DNA of 64,000 nucleotides from Ceratodon purpureus. Lineage: Eukaryota > Streptophyta > Bryopsida > Pseudoditrichales > Ditrichaceae. The stretch covers positions 26,402,453-26,466,452 of the forward strand of contig CM026426.1 of NCBI GenBank assembly GCA_014871385.1, read 5' to 3'. The notes below the pieces were generated by a model. That model had not been told where the DNA came from. It saw only the letters and a list, made by a program, of their open reading frames with translations, and made no database searches. Positions 20,034 through 33,362 of the stretch are shown one piece after another. The position numbers and the translations under genes were made by a program. The number at the start of each line of letters is the position of its first letter. Positions within the stretch are counted from its first letter, which is position 1.

Positions 20034-23000
20034 CTACTTTTTTATAGACTTCTTCCTCTTCTTTACCTGTGAAACCGCCTGTAGCTTCTCTTGCGACCTT
20101 GTCATAACTCTACCTAGTCCAGCCGGAGACTTTACCGGGGCTTGAAGACAGTCACTGTCATCCTTAGAATCTTCCCCAACCTCTACAACACCCTGCTGAA
20201 AACCCTGCCTCGCTGCCAAATCCGTGAGCTCTAAGAGAGTGGTGGTCTTTGCAATGTATAGATTCTCCATTGAAGTGGGAAACTCTTCTTCCTCCTTCTC
20301 TGGTTCCATCTTCTTCTTCCTCTTCTTTGATCCACTTGTGTTGCTCTTCTTCTCCATTACCCTCTCAGCATGCCCCACCTGTACATCTTCCTCATCCTGT
20401 AGCTTGTCTTCCTCTTTCGTAGGCGATTTCTGTTCTCCGACCTTGTCAACCTCCGGGCCTACCTCCTCCATGTTTGGCACATCTCTAATCTTCTTCTTCT
20501 CACCCTTACTCTTTTTCTTTGCAAGTGACTTCTCCGATGTCTTCGACACTGTCTTCTCTGGTGTTCTGAAGATCTCCTCCTCCAGTGCTTCTAGTATTAG
20601 CTCTCCGGCCCCAACAGTTGTCGTCACTTCAGTCTTCCTTGTATTGCGCCCCTCCAAACACTCGGAACCAGGAACCTCCACTGCTGTTGTCGTCTTCGAC
20701 CGGTCCTCCTCTACAGCAATCGTCACCGTTGTTGGAGCTATAGTCTCTTTGATTGGAGCCACAACATGCTCATCTCCAGCAATCTTCACCCTCAGCGGCT
20801 CCTGTGGGCTTATAAACAGTGGGTCATAGGACTTTAGAGTAGGCAGACTCGGACCATCCTCTTCTTCCTCGTCTTCCTCCTCTGAATCTTCACGCTCCTT
20901 GGAATCCACAGATTTCTCACCTTCAGAGTCCTCTTCCTCCTCACCTGAGTCAATAGTTCCAGAAGAGGACGGCAGCTTCAAGTTTTGCATTTCCCGTTCG
21001 TCACCGCTGGATGACTCATCTCCACTGAGTAGATCAGGCTCAGTCCCTTTACCTCGCACCGCACCCTTCACCAAACATTCAAAGACGACCTCATCCACCT
21101 TTTGCCGTTTGTTTCTCTTTGTTTTCTTATTGTTAACCCTTCCCTTGCGGGTCACGTCCTTCACGGTGCGTTGCAAAGGGTTTAGTAACGCAGTAGGGGA
21201 GAGTCCAAGGCCACCCGCAAGAGAGCTTGTTGCTTGGCTCGTGTCATCCTCAGTTAAATGGCCTGGTGAATACCTTGAAGTAGGGGAAGCAATTTTCTGA
21301 TACGACAGGCCTGAAGTCTCACAGAAAATATCATTGTTAATTAAGAATTCGAACGACATCTTAAAACAGACAGTACTTCTATGACATGACAACGTACAAC
21401 GGGGGGGGTGCAGACAATAGTGCTAATAATACTAACAAGTCATACTGCATACACCCAGGAACGATAAGCAAAAATAAGTCTTATCTCATAGTATATAATG
21501 CGTACAAAAGCAGAGTGTTTGTAACCCGAGTATAAGATGCACGTGGAGTACATGAAGAAAAGTACCTAAGCATTAGTCAACTTATATAACAAGTACTCTA
21601 TTGTCCTCGTATGTACTTCCAATACATGAACCAGATATATCAATTACTCTAAAATACTCTTACACACTTCCAATATATTCAGCATAGTTAGTTCTAAGTA
21701 CACTTAATGTACAAAACGACTTCTAATATCACATTGTATACTACGACTTCTGATGAGGTAGGGAGTCAATGTACACTGAAATACATAACCTTTAACCTAG
21801 TCATTATGTGGAGAACTATAAGTGTACTAGAAGTATATTGCATTGAAATTACAGTGTCCATTCAGCTCACACATTAGTACTCTAGACACTGTGAATACGT
21901 AACAGTGGCAGTGGACAACACAAATCATGTTGACCAATGTGCTTCTTAGTACTCTAGAGTAGCACGTACTTTACATGTAGTGCCAAACACCGTTTACAAA
22001 CTATACAATATACAAAAATGTATAGTTAGCACACCCTTAAACTACAAAACAAAGACCTAGCGTACTTACGGTATACTCTGATTCACTCATAAGAGGCTAA
22101 ACCATATTTCTAGGTACTAACGAATTAGCAGGAACATATAGATTCCAGACTTGAAAACTTACCCGCATTTGGACAAGTTGCTTTTGCTCTCTCCATCCTC
22201 AGTTGCAAGGATTTCCTTTGCTCCTCAGCACATCCAAGCATCTCGGCCCTCTCAAGCATCTCAGCACTAGGCTCTCCCCACCCAAAACTCTTATGCCAAT
22301 CCGGATGTGATAAAATATCGCACCCCTTAGCTGTACATGTACCTCCATGCACAAAAACAACCGATGCACAATAGGGATGATACAAGTGCATACAAGATGA
22401 TACAATAATGTCACTGTTAGGAAACGGAAACTGACACAGAGAACAAGAAGAAATCTCCAGAAATCCGGATGGATCTGAACTCTGTGCATCCTTCTCCTCC
22501 AAGTAAGCCATGGGCCGTGGCCAAAATGACCCCAAGATCTTTCCCTTCTGCAGCTCAAACAACTCCGCCTTCAACGCCTTATACTGTAAACGATGTGCCT
22601 CAATTCCATGTGCCATGTTGGCCACAGCTGACTCTGCCGATTCCAAATCTGCCCTTAAAACAAGAAGCCGAGTCTGCTCATCCGATAATTGCTCCATTAT
22701 GAGCTCCATCTTGATTTTCTCCCGATCAACGTCACGTCCTTCACTGAGCATGGCATCGGTCTTCAACCCCTTCTCCACCTTCTGGTGCTGGTAGCTCTCC
22801 AAGACAATGATTCCGACTGCTCCACCTTTACCTTACACCTATCCCGCCTCTCAAGTGCCTCCTTCTCTCGCACTCTGCCCGCCTCCATCTCCACAGTCAG
22901 TACTGTTACCAAATCCTGTACCTCCCTGCCCCTCTCCTTCACTGATTCTGCGCATAAATTCAAGTGCATACAATGCAACAAACAAAAACTTAGGTTAGAA

Positions 23001-23980
23001 AAATTGATAAATCAACAACAATTTTACAATGTCGACAGATCCATTTATCACACAATTATTTGAGCAGACTATTAGAAGCAGGAAAGGACGTATCAGCTCA
23101 AACGTAGAAGGGAAGGATTCAGCTTACCTTGAGTCCAACATCCTCCTCTCCGTGCATACTCAGTACCACCTTCGACATCGACCCCCGACCCCATGCTAGA
23201 TTCGTAAAGACCTCCGCTTTCACCAAGCCTCGACTTCGTCCTCCCCTCCTCTCCAGTCCTAACCCCTGAACTCCATGGTGGACTTTCTCCACGAATCCCT
23301 GGTTCCACCTTTATTTTCGCCCACTCTCTACCACGGACCTCTAGAGGTTTATCTCCCTCAATGGTCTTCCTCAACGCCATCAACTTCTAGACAGATTGCT
23401 CGTACCGGTTCACCTGCCTCTTGTTAGTGTCAGACCCAAAGGCACACCAATCCACCTTCCCTTTCCCCTCATCAAACTCAATCGCAACGCCCTCAGCGAA
23501 ATGGATCTTCAGGTATGGAGGGATCTCACCCGGTGGATGTTGGTAGAGAATCGGGTGAAGATATTGAATCCTCTTCACCACCCCCGCCTCTTTGCACCCT
23601 GCCCACGCCTAGCCTTGGCATCCACCATCGCCATATGGCTCTCCAAACAACTCCTTCAGTAGAGCAGGAGACACCTTCCCTTTCCGGAAACGATGTGGGT
23701 TGTCTCCATCGCTCGCAAGGGTCGGGTACTCCCTCTTGAAATCCTCCCGTGTCAATGCTCGCGGTGGCGGCCGCAACCTCCCAATCTCCAAGTCCACCTA
23801 GTCGGTACGCTCTATCTTCGGTTTTATGGTCTTCTTCACCTCGGAACGTCTTCGATTCACGCCCAGGTCCTCAGAGATCTCATCGCACTCTGCCCTCAAT
23901 CTCTCCCTCCTCTGAAGCCACCAATGTATCGCACCTGGACTAATCAACCCCTCTCTCCACCAACCAGTACCGGAGAACAC
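20034..23980 (-). pseudogene. Coiled-coil/RING-like nuclear-type gene, decayed
   Basis: Exons 23980-23128, 22947-22163 and 21310-20034 have compatible phases. Exon 1 is one frame with three TAG stops (after IERTD, GGCQG and RYEQSV). Exon 2 is a Glu/Arg-rich coiled coil, broken by a frameshift near 22.80 kb, then a zinc module: CSLCQFPFPNSD, SSCMHLYHPYC, TCTAKGCD, followed by HPDWHKSFGWG (RING-like Cys/His spacing). Exon 3 is 420 residues, highly charged, with acidic Ser runs, KKRKKK-type nuclear signals and an IKK end. The RING-like module suggests ubiquitin ligase or chromatin binding, but no family is identified. It sits upstream of, and on the same strand as, the SUVR-like frame. Exons 2 and 3 could still be expressed. 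Confidence 0.6.
21393..22124. other. Intron-like AT-rich stretch, nothing recognised
   Basis: Mostly the large intron between donor 22162 and acceptor about 21311 of the RING-like gene, with no ORF. AGTACTCT and AGTACACT-type motifs recur at 21590-21960, without clear periodicity. Confidence 0.5.
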
Positions 23981-24476
23981 GCTCCTCTCTCAGAATCCCT
24001 CCTTATCGCTACCACCCATTCGCCCCAAGACCCTAAACCCTCACTATCTCTAGACATTCCCCAAGCATCGACACACCCAAAACGTAGCTCATGCTCGTTC
24101 CCACGCCGTCACGCCAAGACTCCTCACCCAGTTCACCCTCACCGCAGCAACGACTCTCTGTCAACTGGGTGTGACACCCTGCACTCCCGAACAATGAGGA
24201 AGAAGACGACCACCGGTGATCACCGGTCATCACCAAACAGACCCGATGAGCAACCGGTTACCACCGGTTATGGGAACTGCCACCGGCAGTCACCAGTGCC
24301 TCACGGTCGCAAACCTTCGGTCGCCGGTTACCACAAGATGATTTCTAGAACCTTATCCTCTGATTACCGGTCCAGTGAGTTGCAAATACGTAATTACATA
24401 AACCCCAAACTGTCAATATCTCCATCATGTTCCGAAACCTTTAAATTGCCTTGTACCCAAGCTAACTAAGTTATTA

Positions 24477-25136
24477 TAAATGGTGAATGGTGTTTTAAAG
24501 TGTGAATGATGAATGGTAAATGCTGAATGGTATTATTAATGGTGAATGGTGAATAATAATATAAAGTGTGAATGGTGTTTAAATTATTTATAAGAATGCT
24601 ACACAATCTTAAATTCCTTCTGGACTCATGTTAATATATTTCTATTATATTTCCATGTCTAAATCGCAATAATATAATATAATAGCATTAAAATTTCTAA
24701 AAAAAAATTTAAAGATTACATGAAAAACATTCTCCCGATAAATTCGATACTATATTTGATTCACTATGACCCACTTAGAATACGTTTTAAATGATTTTAT
24801 TTATGCGTGGTATTAAAAAAAATATAGTCTATAAATACTAATACTTATGTTATAGAATAATGATAATACTAAATATATACTTGCACCAAATATATTAAGA
24901 TTTTTTATTCATCATGACCCACTTAGAATATACCTCCTCATAATAGTTTCGTAGGTTTTTAAATAGAAAAAGAACATAAGAGTATTCAAAAAAATTAAAA
25001 ATAAGATGATAGAGTGGAAGAGTGGTGGAAAATATTAAAATACAACTTTATAATGGGAGAGTAAAAAAAAAAGGAAGGAGGAGATTGAATGATGGAATAA
25101 TGAAATAATAAAAATAAGAAGATCGTGTGGAAGAAA

Positions 25137-25176
<40 letters not shown>

Positions 25177-25430
25177 TGGGAGAATAATGGAGATAAAAAG
25201 AAGGGGAAAAGGTGGGGGGGGGGGGGGAAGGAGGAAGATTGAATGGAAGAATAATGACATAATAAAAAAATAAGAAGTTAGAGTGGAAGAGAAATAGAAC
25301 AAATTTGAAAAAGAAGATAGGATGGGAGAGTAATGTCAAAAAAAAAGTATGGGGAGATTGAATGGAAGAATAATGAAACAATAAAAATGTATAAAGATAG
25401 ATGAAGACAATTAATTCGATTAAATGAAGT
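24477..25430. repeat. Degenerate GAATGGT repeat and polypurine tract
   Basis: 24477-24600 holds irregular repeats of GGTGAATGGTG and AGTGTGAATGG. 24980-25400 is strongly purine-biased on the plus strand, with repeated AATGGAAGAATAATGA and AATAAAAATAAGAAGAT units, an uninterrupted run of 37 A (25138-25174) and one of 14 G (25214-25227). The open frames on the opposite strand are low-complexity Phe/Ser translations, not genes. Confidence 0.8.
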
Positions 25431-26100
25431 TATACTAATTAAAACTTGGAACCATTTAAAATATATCTATATTATATATTCACGCGTAATTACAAATAAT
25501 GAATTAGAAGTGTATGTGACTGGAATCAATATATATTTAGGTCTACATTACTTATAGCAAACTTTATGAATGATTTTTTTACCTTCTATGACTAGTAATG
25601 ATCCTCAACACATGGTGATTTTAAATGAATCACTTTGGAAATTGTGGTAATAATATAGATACAACGGTGAACAATGTCGGATATTGATTTTATTACATTT
25701 TGGAGCCCACTAGAACATACTATTGTTTGAATTACATGCGTATTCACATAAAATTAAAATGAAGTAAATTTATAAATATCCTTACTTTCTAATTTTAATA
25801 TCATATTCAATGGCATTTGGGTCGAATAGAATAAACAACTATCATTTGATTTACATGCATTACAATGAAACAAATCAATTTGAATAGCATTAACACATTC
25901 AATGTATATACAAGTATTATTGAATACTTCATTGGGTTAACAAATATTCCATACATTCCCCAAAACACGTTTGACATGATTTCTCATCCATGCAACATCG
26001 ACATTAATATTATGCATTTTTCCCAAACCATAGCATATTGCCTTTTAAATATTTTAGATAGACAGATTTGGATGAGACTTAAAGCATTTCAAATAAAAGT
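25431..26100. other. AT-rich DNA, nothing recognised
   Basis: No coding frame with amino-acid sense, no tandem repeat and no element motif. It separates the polypurine tract from the ORF at 26101. Confidence 0.5.
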
Positions 26101-26433
26101 TCATTGGATTACATTCAGGCTTTGGATACCAACTAGGAAAATAAATCGCATAAGATTCGATGCTCCCATTCTTGGCCCTATTCGAATACGTGTCACGGCG
26201 TCAATGGCTGCCATGGTCTTGAAGTTAGGTAGCCTCACGAAATGGGCGTGATACCATGCTTGTCCACCCTGTCTGATTACCTTTTTTATTGTCAGACCAT
26301 GGGATTCTCCAAAAGTCCAGTGTACTACTCCGAATATAGTTAACTTACATTCTTTCGCTGCCACATTCCCCCTTTCCTGATTGGAGGATTCAGATCCACC
26401 AATTTCCACCGTCGATCTCAAATGCGTGGCCAT
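26101..26433 (-). CDS. Unrecognised 110-codon ORF beyond the E2 break
   Basis: Starts MATHLRSTVEIGGSESSNQE and contains WTFGESHGLTIKKVIRQGG and MAAIDAVTRIRIGPRMG. Composition is protein-like and the ORF is GC-richer than its flanks. It lies about 110 bp downstream of the truncated gene A start of E2, on the same strand, where a donor-like GTGTAAGT follows exon 3. It could therefore be read as a new downstream exon or be an unrelated gene fragment. No family recognised. Confidence 0.35.
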   Translation of the reverse strand: MATHLRSTVEIGGSESSNQERGNVAAKECKLTIFGVVHWTFGESHGLTIKKVIRQGGQAWYHAHFVRLPNFKTMAAIDAVTRIRIGPRMGASNLMRFIFLVGIQSLNVIQ

Positions 26434-26539
26434 AATTGAAACTTTGTCCCAATAGTGAGTATATGTGAGTACTTATGTGGAGTTTTAGTACTCCCCTATA
26501 TTGCCACAAGTATATAGGGTCTAGCATACTTACACCCTC

Positions 26540-28620
26540 TAGCGCCTCAAGTACCCTTGCTTTCTCCTCACTGCAAGGAGGAGGCGTTTAACATTAGACA
26601 AATTTGAAGCCATTTAGCTCGATTTGAGCTAAATGGTGGTTTAACTACAAAATATAACACATGACATTCCAGCAGTTTAGCTCGACTCGAGCTAAACTGC
26701 TTGGTGGCTTTACTAGGAGCTCTGCAGTTTAGCTCGAGTCGAGCTAAACTGCACAACTCCCAGTAAAGCCCCCAAACAGTTTAGCTCAAGTCGAGCTAAA
26801 CTGCTTGGGCTTCAAAAAGGAGCACTCTCAGTTTAGCTCGAGTCGAGCTAAATTGTAGATGGATCTCCCGGGTAGGTTTTGGAAGTTACATCTACAGTTT
26901 AGCTCGACTCGAGCTAAACTTTGAGTTCTCCCTGCTAAATCTCAGCAGTTTAGCTCGAGTCGAGCTAAACTGTAGCCAAAAGGTACTTTGTACTCTGCAG
27001 TTTAGCTCGATTCGAGCTAAACTGTGAGTGGTCAAAATAGCCTTTGGCTACAATTTAGCTTGAGTCGAGCTAAACTGTAGCAATTAATGAAATAATTTTA
27101 AAGTACTTAATGTTTTTCAATCTTCTTTTATACATGGTGGATGTGAGTTTAGCTCGAGTCGAGCAAAACTGTCAAGCGATAGTTGTCTTCCGCAAGCAGT
27201 TTAGCTCGACTCGAGCTTAACTGTTCTTGATTTTTGAGAGATTGATTATGCAATTTGCAGAAATACTTAGTACCTCTCGGCCATTTTTACTCAAATCCCT
27301 CCGTTGTGAATCTGCTGAAACGTGTTCCGCCTGCAAAAAAGAAGGCATTTTGAATGGTCAGAATGGTTTCACATCCAATCATACTCGTTCCGGAATAAGC
27401 GGAAGACAATCGACTAAAGTGCTTCCAATAAGCCCAATTCTCACATACTAAGGCGACTGTAACTATAAATACAAAAATAAACCTATGTTGAAACTACAAC
27501 ACAATGCAAATGACATTGATATGTAATACAAAATACAAGGAATATGCTATTGCAACCATCTTATGATACACACATGCACTCACACAAGCCTGTTGAGAAC
27601 CACACATTAAATCACAAACATACACACACATACAGAAAACGAACAGAATTCAGAATTTGAAACCCAACAGACACAAACAGAAGACGAACACAATTCAGTA
27701 TTCGAACACAAACAGAGACACACAAAAGTCGAACACAATTCAGAATTCGAACACAAACAAAATTCAAAATTCAAACACACACAGAATACGAAAACAAGAC
27801 AGAATTCTACCACAGACAGACACACACATAACACATAAAGAGTACAAACAGAAACAGACACACACAATTCAGAATTCAGTACGGAAATTACAGGATGCTA
27901 ATCCTAAACTAGCGAGAACATGCCAAAGAATTATAATTGAAACAAAAAAAAAACAAAAAAACTCAGTTGACAAGACCCTAAATTGCGAAATTCAATGGAA
28001 TTGAACTGAAAGAAAAGGGAAACCAGTAACGCGATCAATTACGCACCTCAAAGTTAGCGCCGCAAGAATGTTTTCCACGCCTCCCGAAACCCCAATCCAA
28101 ATCGCTCGCCTCCACGGAGCACCAAAGAAGTTCGCACAAGAACGAAAGAACCAAAATACACCTAAACCTTACAGACCGAGGAAGAACCCAGCACAGGAAA
28201 ACCTAACACAGATCCGTGGAACAACTCAAAGAAGCACAAGCTGAAGCGCAAAGCACTTTGAACTCCCTCCGCGCATTAACATTTCAAACCATCACCCTAA
28301 AACCTAAACCGTAGAGACCAACACTACTTCAAACAAAGAAGTCACACACTCTGGAGGAAGGAAATGGACCAGAGAAAGCCCCGAAAACTCGCGTGAAACA
28401 AACTGTACTGCACAGTCTCTCACGGAATTCATTCCCGCCACCACCAAAAAACAAGCGCAGACACAGACACACACAGAGAAAAGGAGAAAACAGTGAAACA
28501 CCTTCGTGGATGAGGTCGCGGTGGGGATCAGTTCCTACCCCTCGCACGGATCCGTGATCGCGCCGCCATATCGCGTGGCCCCATCACCGCAGGGTTCAAT
28601 GCCCCGTCCCTGCGGGTTCA
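26540..28620 (-). pseudogene. Truncated gene A start in E2 (leader, start exon, first bases of exon 3)
   Basis: The leader lies at about 28600-28050, with TGTGTGTGTCTGTG on the minus strand. The start exon has ATG at 27284 (ATG GCC GAG AG) and its donor at 27273; the acceptor is GCAG at 26571-26574, and exon 3 starts at 26570. Phases match E1, giving MAESEEKARVLEALE before homology stops at 26540. Differences from E1 in these codons are partly silent (GCA/GCC) or conservative. Over 1200 codons of gene A are missing. Promoter and first splice sites look intact, so transcription into 26.5 kb and beyond is possible. Confidence 0.75.
26613..27220. repeat. Eleven class-1 palindromes inside truncated gene A intron of E2
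   Basis: Eleven copies between acceptor (26571) and donor (27273), first at 26613 and last at 27200-27220. Several have single mutations in a half-site. Spacers again pair as inverted copies: GGTGGCTTTACTAGGAGCTC (about 26703) against AACTCCCAGTAAAGCCCCC (about 26755). One spacer, GTTCTCCCTGCTAAATCTCAG (about 26926), keeps the same plus-strand orientation as its E1 relative at about 11180, although the arms are inverted. Confidence 0.95.
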
Positions 28621-31560
28621 GATTTTTTTAAACTTTTTTCTACCTTGTTATTTTAAATTTGGTTCAACCAATATTTTTTAGCTTTTTTCAAATATATAAA
28701 CGGAACTTAATTTTCCTACTCTTTTATATATATTCCAAAAAAGAAATCCTGCATTAATGGACATCATTGTTGTAGTATTAATATATGATATTGTGTAAGG
28801 ATATAGACACTTGAGCAAGCACAAAATCTAAGTAGGCAAATTATTAACAATTTTTAGAGAATTGAAATTTTTGTATTTATTCATGAGAAGCAAATGTTTA
28901 AAATTTCGTAAATATTCATTACTATCTAATAAGGTGCAAATATACTACTTTAATAATATATTCATGAGAATCTAATATTTTTGTACGAATTAGCTTCTTA
29001 TTAGAGAAACTTAATTTGTACGAAACTAAAAATATTCATGAGTAGCAAATATTCTACTTTTTTAAAAATATTCATAAGAAGCAAATACGTGCACAAATTT
29101 ATTACTTTATAACAAGGAAGTAGAATATTTGGTTCATGCGTATATTTTAACTTTACTAATATTAATTGAATATGAGACGTCTTCAAATTTAATTAACATC
29201 ATAATCCTTTAAGATACACGAAGTTAAAATTTGTTCAAAGACAAATTTAATTTTAATTACTCAAGATTAGAGTTTAAATAATAGTTTGTAATTATATTAC
29301 AAAAGCATCAAATATGAATACACTATTAGCAATGAAAATTAATTTACTATACTCTAATTGGGAACATATTTACGTAAATGTTATCATCATATTATTCTTA
29401 AAATACATGTTAGTATAATTATGAATTAGAATTCTATTCCAAATAAATTCCATGCAATTTTGAAGATTTTGATAATTCAGAATTCATATACAAGCATGTA
29501 CATAGATACTGCAATTTAAAAATTTAATTTTCATTTTGGAATAATAATTTTAGTTATATCAGAATCACTGAATGGTAATATCAATATTTGTAAGAATTGC
29601 GAGTTAAATATTATTGTCTTTTTTTTTATTTTATTTGTATTAACCTGATTTGGGTAGTGAGAAAGTGAAAATAACTTTTTTTTAGGAAGTTACTTTAAAG
29701 ATAGATAGTGCGGTTCACTCTCCATATTGTTAACTCCATATGGTTTGGTAAACCTGCTCTTTCTTACCTTAAGAAGAATTCACCATGATGGCTCCAATAA
29801 CTCACATGGGATTGGAGAACCATGTCCCTTAATGTGTACTGTGAATGGGGTTGAGGTTGCGAACCCAATGTGAGTTCCAATGAAAACTAAACAGGATAGG
29901 GAACTCCTTTTCTTTTTTATTCTGATGAAAAGTAATGGTAATTTTTTACAATGCTTCAAAACATGCTTGCATTATGTGAAGTTGGTATTGCATTTTGATT
30001 ATATTTGGATTCATATAAATTTATGAATCTACATTAGATTTTGACTTTTGAATATCTATGAATGAAAGATAGAGAAGTATGTTTTTTATTGTTTTTATTA
30101 TTTTTTAGCCTCTCCGTTACTAAATTTACAGTAAAACATGGAAATATTATAATACAAAATATACAAATAGGGTTTATGAATTAAAATTCTATTCAAAAGA
30201 AATTGCACGCAATTTTGAATGTTTTGAAAAAATACACAATTTTGAACTTCGAAGTGGCCAAATTATGAACAATTGTAAAGGATGAAAATGTACTTTTTTA
30301 TTTAACAGAAGACAATTTTTTTCACATAGTATGCCTCGTATGATTGGCATGAAATTAACTAAATTTTAATCAATTCAATAACGTTCTACCTAAACAAATA
30401 CTTCTTCTAATTTTGTTATAATAATTTGTAATTATTTGACTAAAGCATCAAATATGAATACACTATTAGCAATGAAAATGAATTTCATATACTCTAATTG
30501 GAAACATATTTACATAAATGTTATTATCATATTCTTAAAGTACATGTTAGTATCATAATTTATTTATAATATAATAATTTAGTATTGTATACTAAGGTAC
30601 TAATATATTCATTTACAATTTCATATTTAATTAATGATTATAATACGAGAATAATAATCTATATTCAAGTATATATAAATCTTAAAATGATATACCAGTA
30701 TATTCAAGTATATAGACGAAGTACATTGTTAAAAATAATAGTATTAAATTATAGAATTCAATTCATTTATTATGGCAAATTCTTTATATTTTTTAGAAGG
30801 TTTAGGGTTTTTTATATTTATTCATGAGAAGCGAATATTTAAACCATGGTATGCCTTGTATGATTGGCATGTAAATAACAAAAATCTTAATCAATTCATT
30901 AACATTCTACCTTGACTAATATTCGTACAATTTTATTTCATTCTAATAAGAAAGTGGAATGTTTGATTCATTCATAGAATTTTAAAAAACAAAATTCTTA
31001 ATTCATGGATTCAAACGAAATTTACTAATAAATATATTATAAAGCATGGAAATATTATAATACAAATTATACAAATATGAAAGCATCAAATGAAACTCTG
31101 TTTTTTATCTTAAACAACCCTGTATTGAAGGCATTCCATTCCAAAAATAGTTTACATCCCACACGGGGAACACCATCAGTGAAAGTTACCAAAAGATGAA
31201 AGTCATCTGTTTTTACATCTATGGTTGCCAAATATCGTATAATATAGCGGTCCTGCTAACTACTTCCTGAAGTCCACTTTCCATATCTAAGCTCATTAGC
31301 AGCAAAAAGTTAAACCGTAGGAGTATATCGAAGATGCCTGCAAGTTCAGGAGTTAAGAGAAAAAGAGGATCAGATGGTATGATGTTTAGGGTTTAAAAGA
31401 GAAAAGTGCATGCCAAAAGCAAGGACTCATCCTCTTGACACTCACCACGAACTCAGCATCAGCCAACGAAATTCTGCGCAATACATACAGCAAACGTAAT
31501 CTATTACTATGAAAACATCGAACTAAGGGCGAGGTTAAGGGTTAGGAGGAGATAACATTT
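28621..31560. other. AT-rich spacer of E2, no gene seen
   Basis: Reverse-complement counterpart of 6.4-9.4 kb, with the same TATGCCTTGTATGATTGGCATG boundary motifs (30330-30350 and 30846-30870). Short open frames are AT-rich noise. Confidence 0.6.
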
Positions 31561-31661
31561 CACCTCCTCACTCATGTGGTGGGCTCCCCAAATCCCCGCT
31601 CTCCTCCTCATTTGAATCAGCCGTAGAGAAGACCTCCCCGGAGGTGAGGGGAAACTTGATG

Positions 31662-31906
31662 TCAGAAGCGTTCATAACCTCCATTTGCTCTAGAGTATGT
31701 GCAAGAGTCTAATCCCACTCCACACCAGGCTGCATTAGGCGTGCAATGCGGTTCCACGCGGGAATGGCTACGCCGCGACCACGGGCGCGGTCCACCGCCG
31801 TAAACCATGGACGAAGCTCCTCCACTCCTTGTGGGGAAACAACCGGCTCCCACTCGTCTGGCGGGTAACTTGACACCCTCAAACCACCGCCCGCCCTCCT
31901 CATCAC
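31662..31906 (-). pseudogene. One-module copy of the short duplicated gene, TAG at Trp codon
   Basis: Starts MMRRAGGGLRVSSYPPDEWE and matches module 1 of the E1 gene at 5832. TAG 31709-31711 replaces the Trp in EWDW, after which the frame continues with TLAHTLEQ and FPLTSGEV. Only one module is present, so module number differs between arms: either E1 duplicated it or E2 lost one. Confidence 0.65.
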
Positions 31907-32099
31907 AGTAAATGAACTACAAGTAGATGAAATAGAAGAAAAACTAAGAATGGAACAACTGTTTCTTCGCGCAAAGGAACTTATGCTTATGAAGGGGCAG
32001 GGGCAGGAAGCCGAATTTTCCAGAGTAACGAAGGGGACTTTGACCAGACTTGGTAAGGGGACTTTGACCGATGTGGACTTTTAAAAGTCTGGATTTACT

Positions 32100-33195
32100 T
32101 AAATGTGACATTTTAATTTATTATTAAAAAATTGATTAATGGGATTGTATGCTTGCACAAGCATCTAGAGCCTTTCTTGATATCATATATTAATACTACA
32201 ATTATAATTATGATCATTGATTTAATACGTTTCATTTTGTTTTATAAAATTATATGAATGAACCAAACATTCCACTTTCTTATTAGAATGTAATAAAATT
32301 GTACAAATATAAGTCAAGGTAGAACGTTAATGAATTGATTAAGGTTTATGTAATTTCCATGCCAATCATACAAGGCATACCATGGTTTAAATATTTGCTT
32401 CTCATGATTAAATATAAAAAATTTAATATTCTAAAAAACGTAAAGAATTTGCCATGATACATGAACTGAATTCTGTAATTTAATACTATTATTTTTAACA
32501 ATGTACTTCGTATATATACTTGAACATATTTGTATATCATTTTAAGATTTATATATATTAGAATATAGTTTATTATTCTCGTACTATTCTTAATTGGAAA
32601 TTAAATTGTTAATGAATATATTAGTACCTAGTTGTAAATGAATATATAATTATATTATACATATTGTGATACTAACATGTATATTAAAAATATACATGTT
32701 AAGATATAGAGTTCCAGAAACGAAAGAACAAATCTACACCATTCACGGCATAAAGAACACATTATGAAATAAATAGAGACATAAATAAAAGTACATGAAT
32801 ATATATACATGATAATTATATCTAACTAAATATTTAAAAAAAAGAAATAATTCTAGATTTAAAAATATATCTACCTAGGTCTATCAAGCACTATTCATGA
32901 ACTCACATATAATGATTTGATTTCATACATCATATATAATAATGAAATTGAGCAAAAATACATACTCTAGTACATAGAGGTATGAATGTTTGCAACGATA
33001 TACTTCCCTGTATGAACCTTACCCACAAAATTCAAATAGGTTCAAACAATTTTCGATTTAATCTTATTCCATATACGAGATATTTAATGTCCCTAGAAAT
33101 GCCTTAACCCTGTACCCTAAAGCCTTAACACTGGACCTAAGACCCTAAACCCTTAACCCTGAACCCTATACCCTAAACCCTGAACCCTGATTGAC
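32100..33195. other. AT-rich spacer and telomere-like patch of E2
   Basis: Counterpart of 4.2-5.64 kb. The last 90 bp (about 33105-33195) are degenerate CCCTAAA-type units. No gene seen. Confidence 0.65.
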
Positions 33196-33362
33196 GATGA
33201 AAAGTTCGGGGCCAAAAGTCAACATTCTGTCTGGCGCTATAGGGACTTCCAACCCATCCCATTTGATACAATTAATGCACCAAATATTTCGCATCTGCAT
33301 CTATCTAAAGGGCCGAGAAGTATGGAAAGTGGTAATTCCCGCGCTTTCTCACACCCCCAAAT

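Noticed and set aside
20224-21300. Ser-rich plus-strand ORFs opposite the charged exon
   Set aside because: They are antisense shadows of the Glu/Lys/Ser-rich exon 20034-21310, whose splice phase fits the upstream exon.
25048-25381. Phe-rich membrane protein on the minus strand
   Set aside because: It is only the translation of the polypurine tract and A37 run.
27607-28004. Cys/Val-rich minus ORF and Asn/Thr-rich plus ORF at 27.6-28.0 kb
   Set aside because: These come from the CACACA/TGTGTG-type low-complexity leader intron of the truncated gene A.
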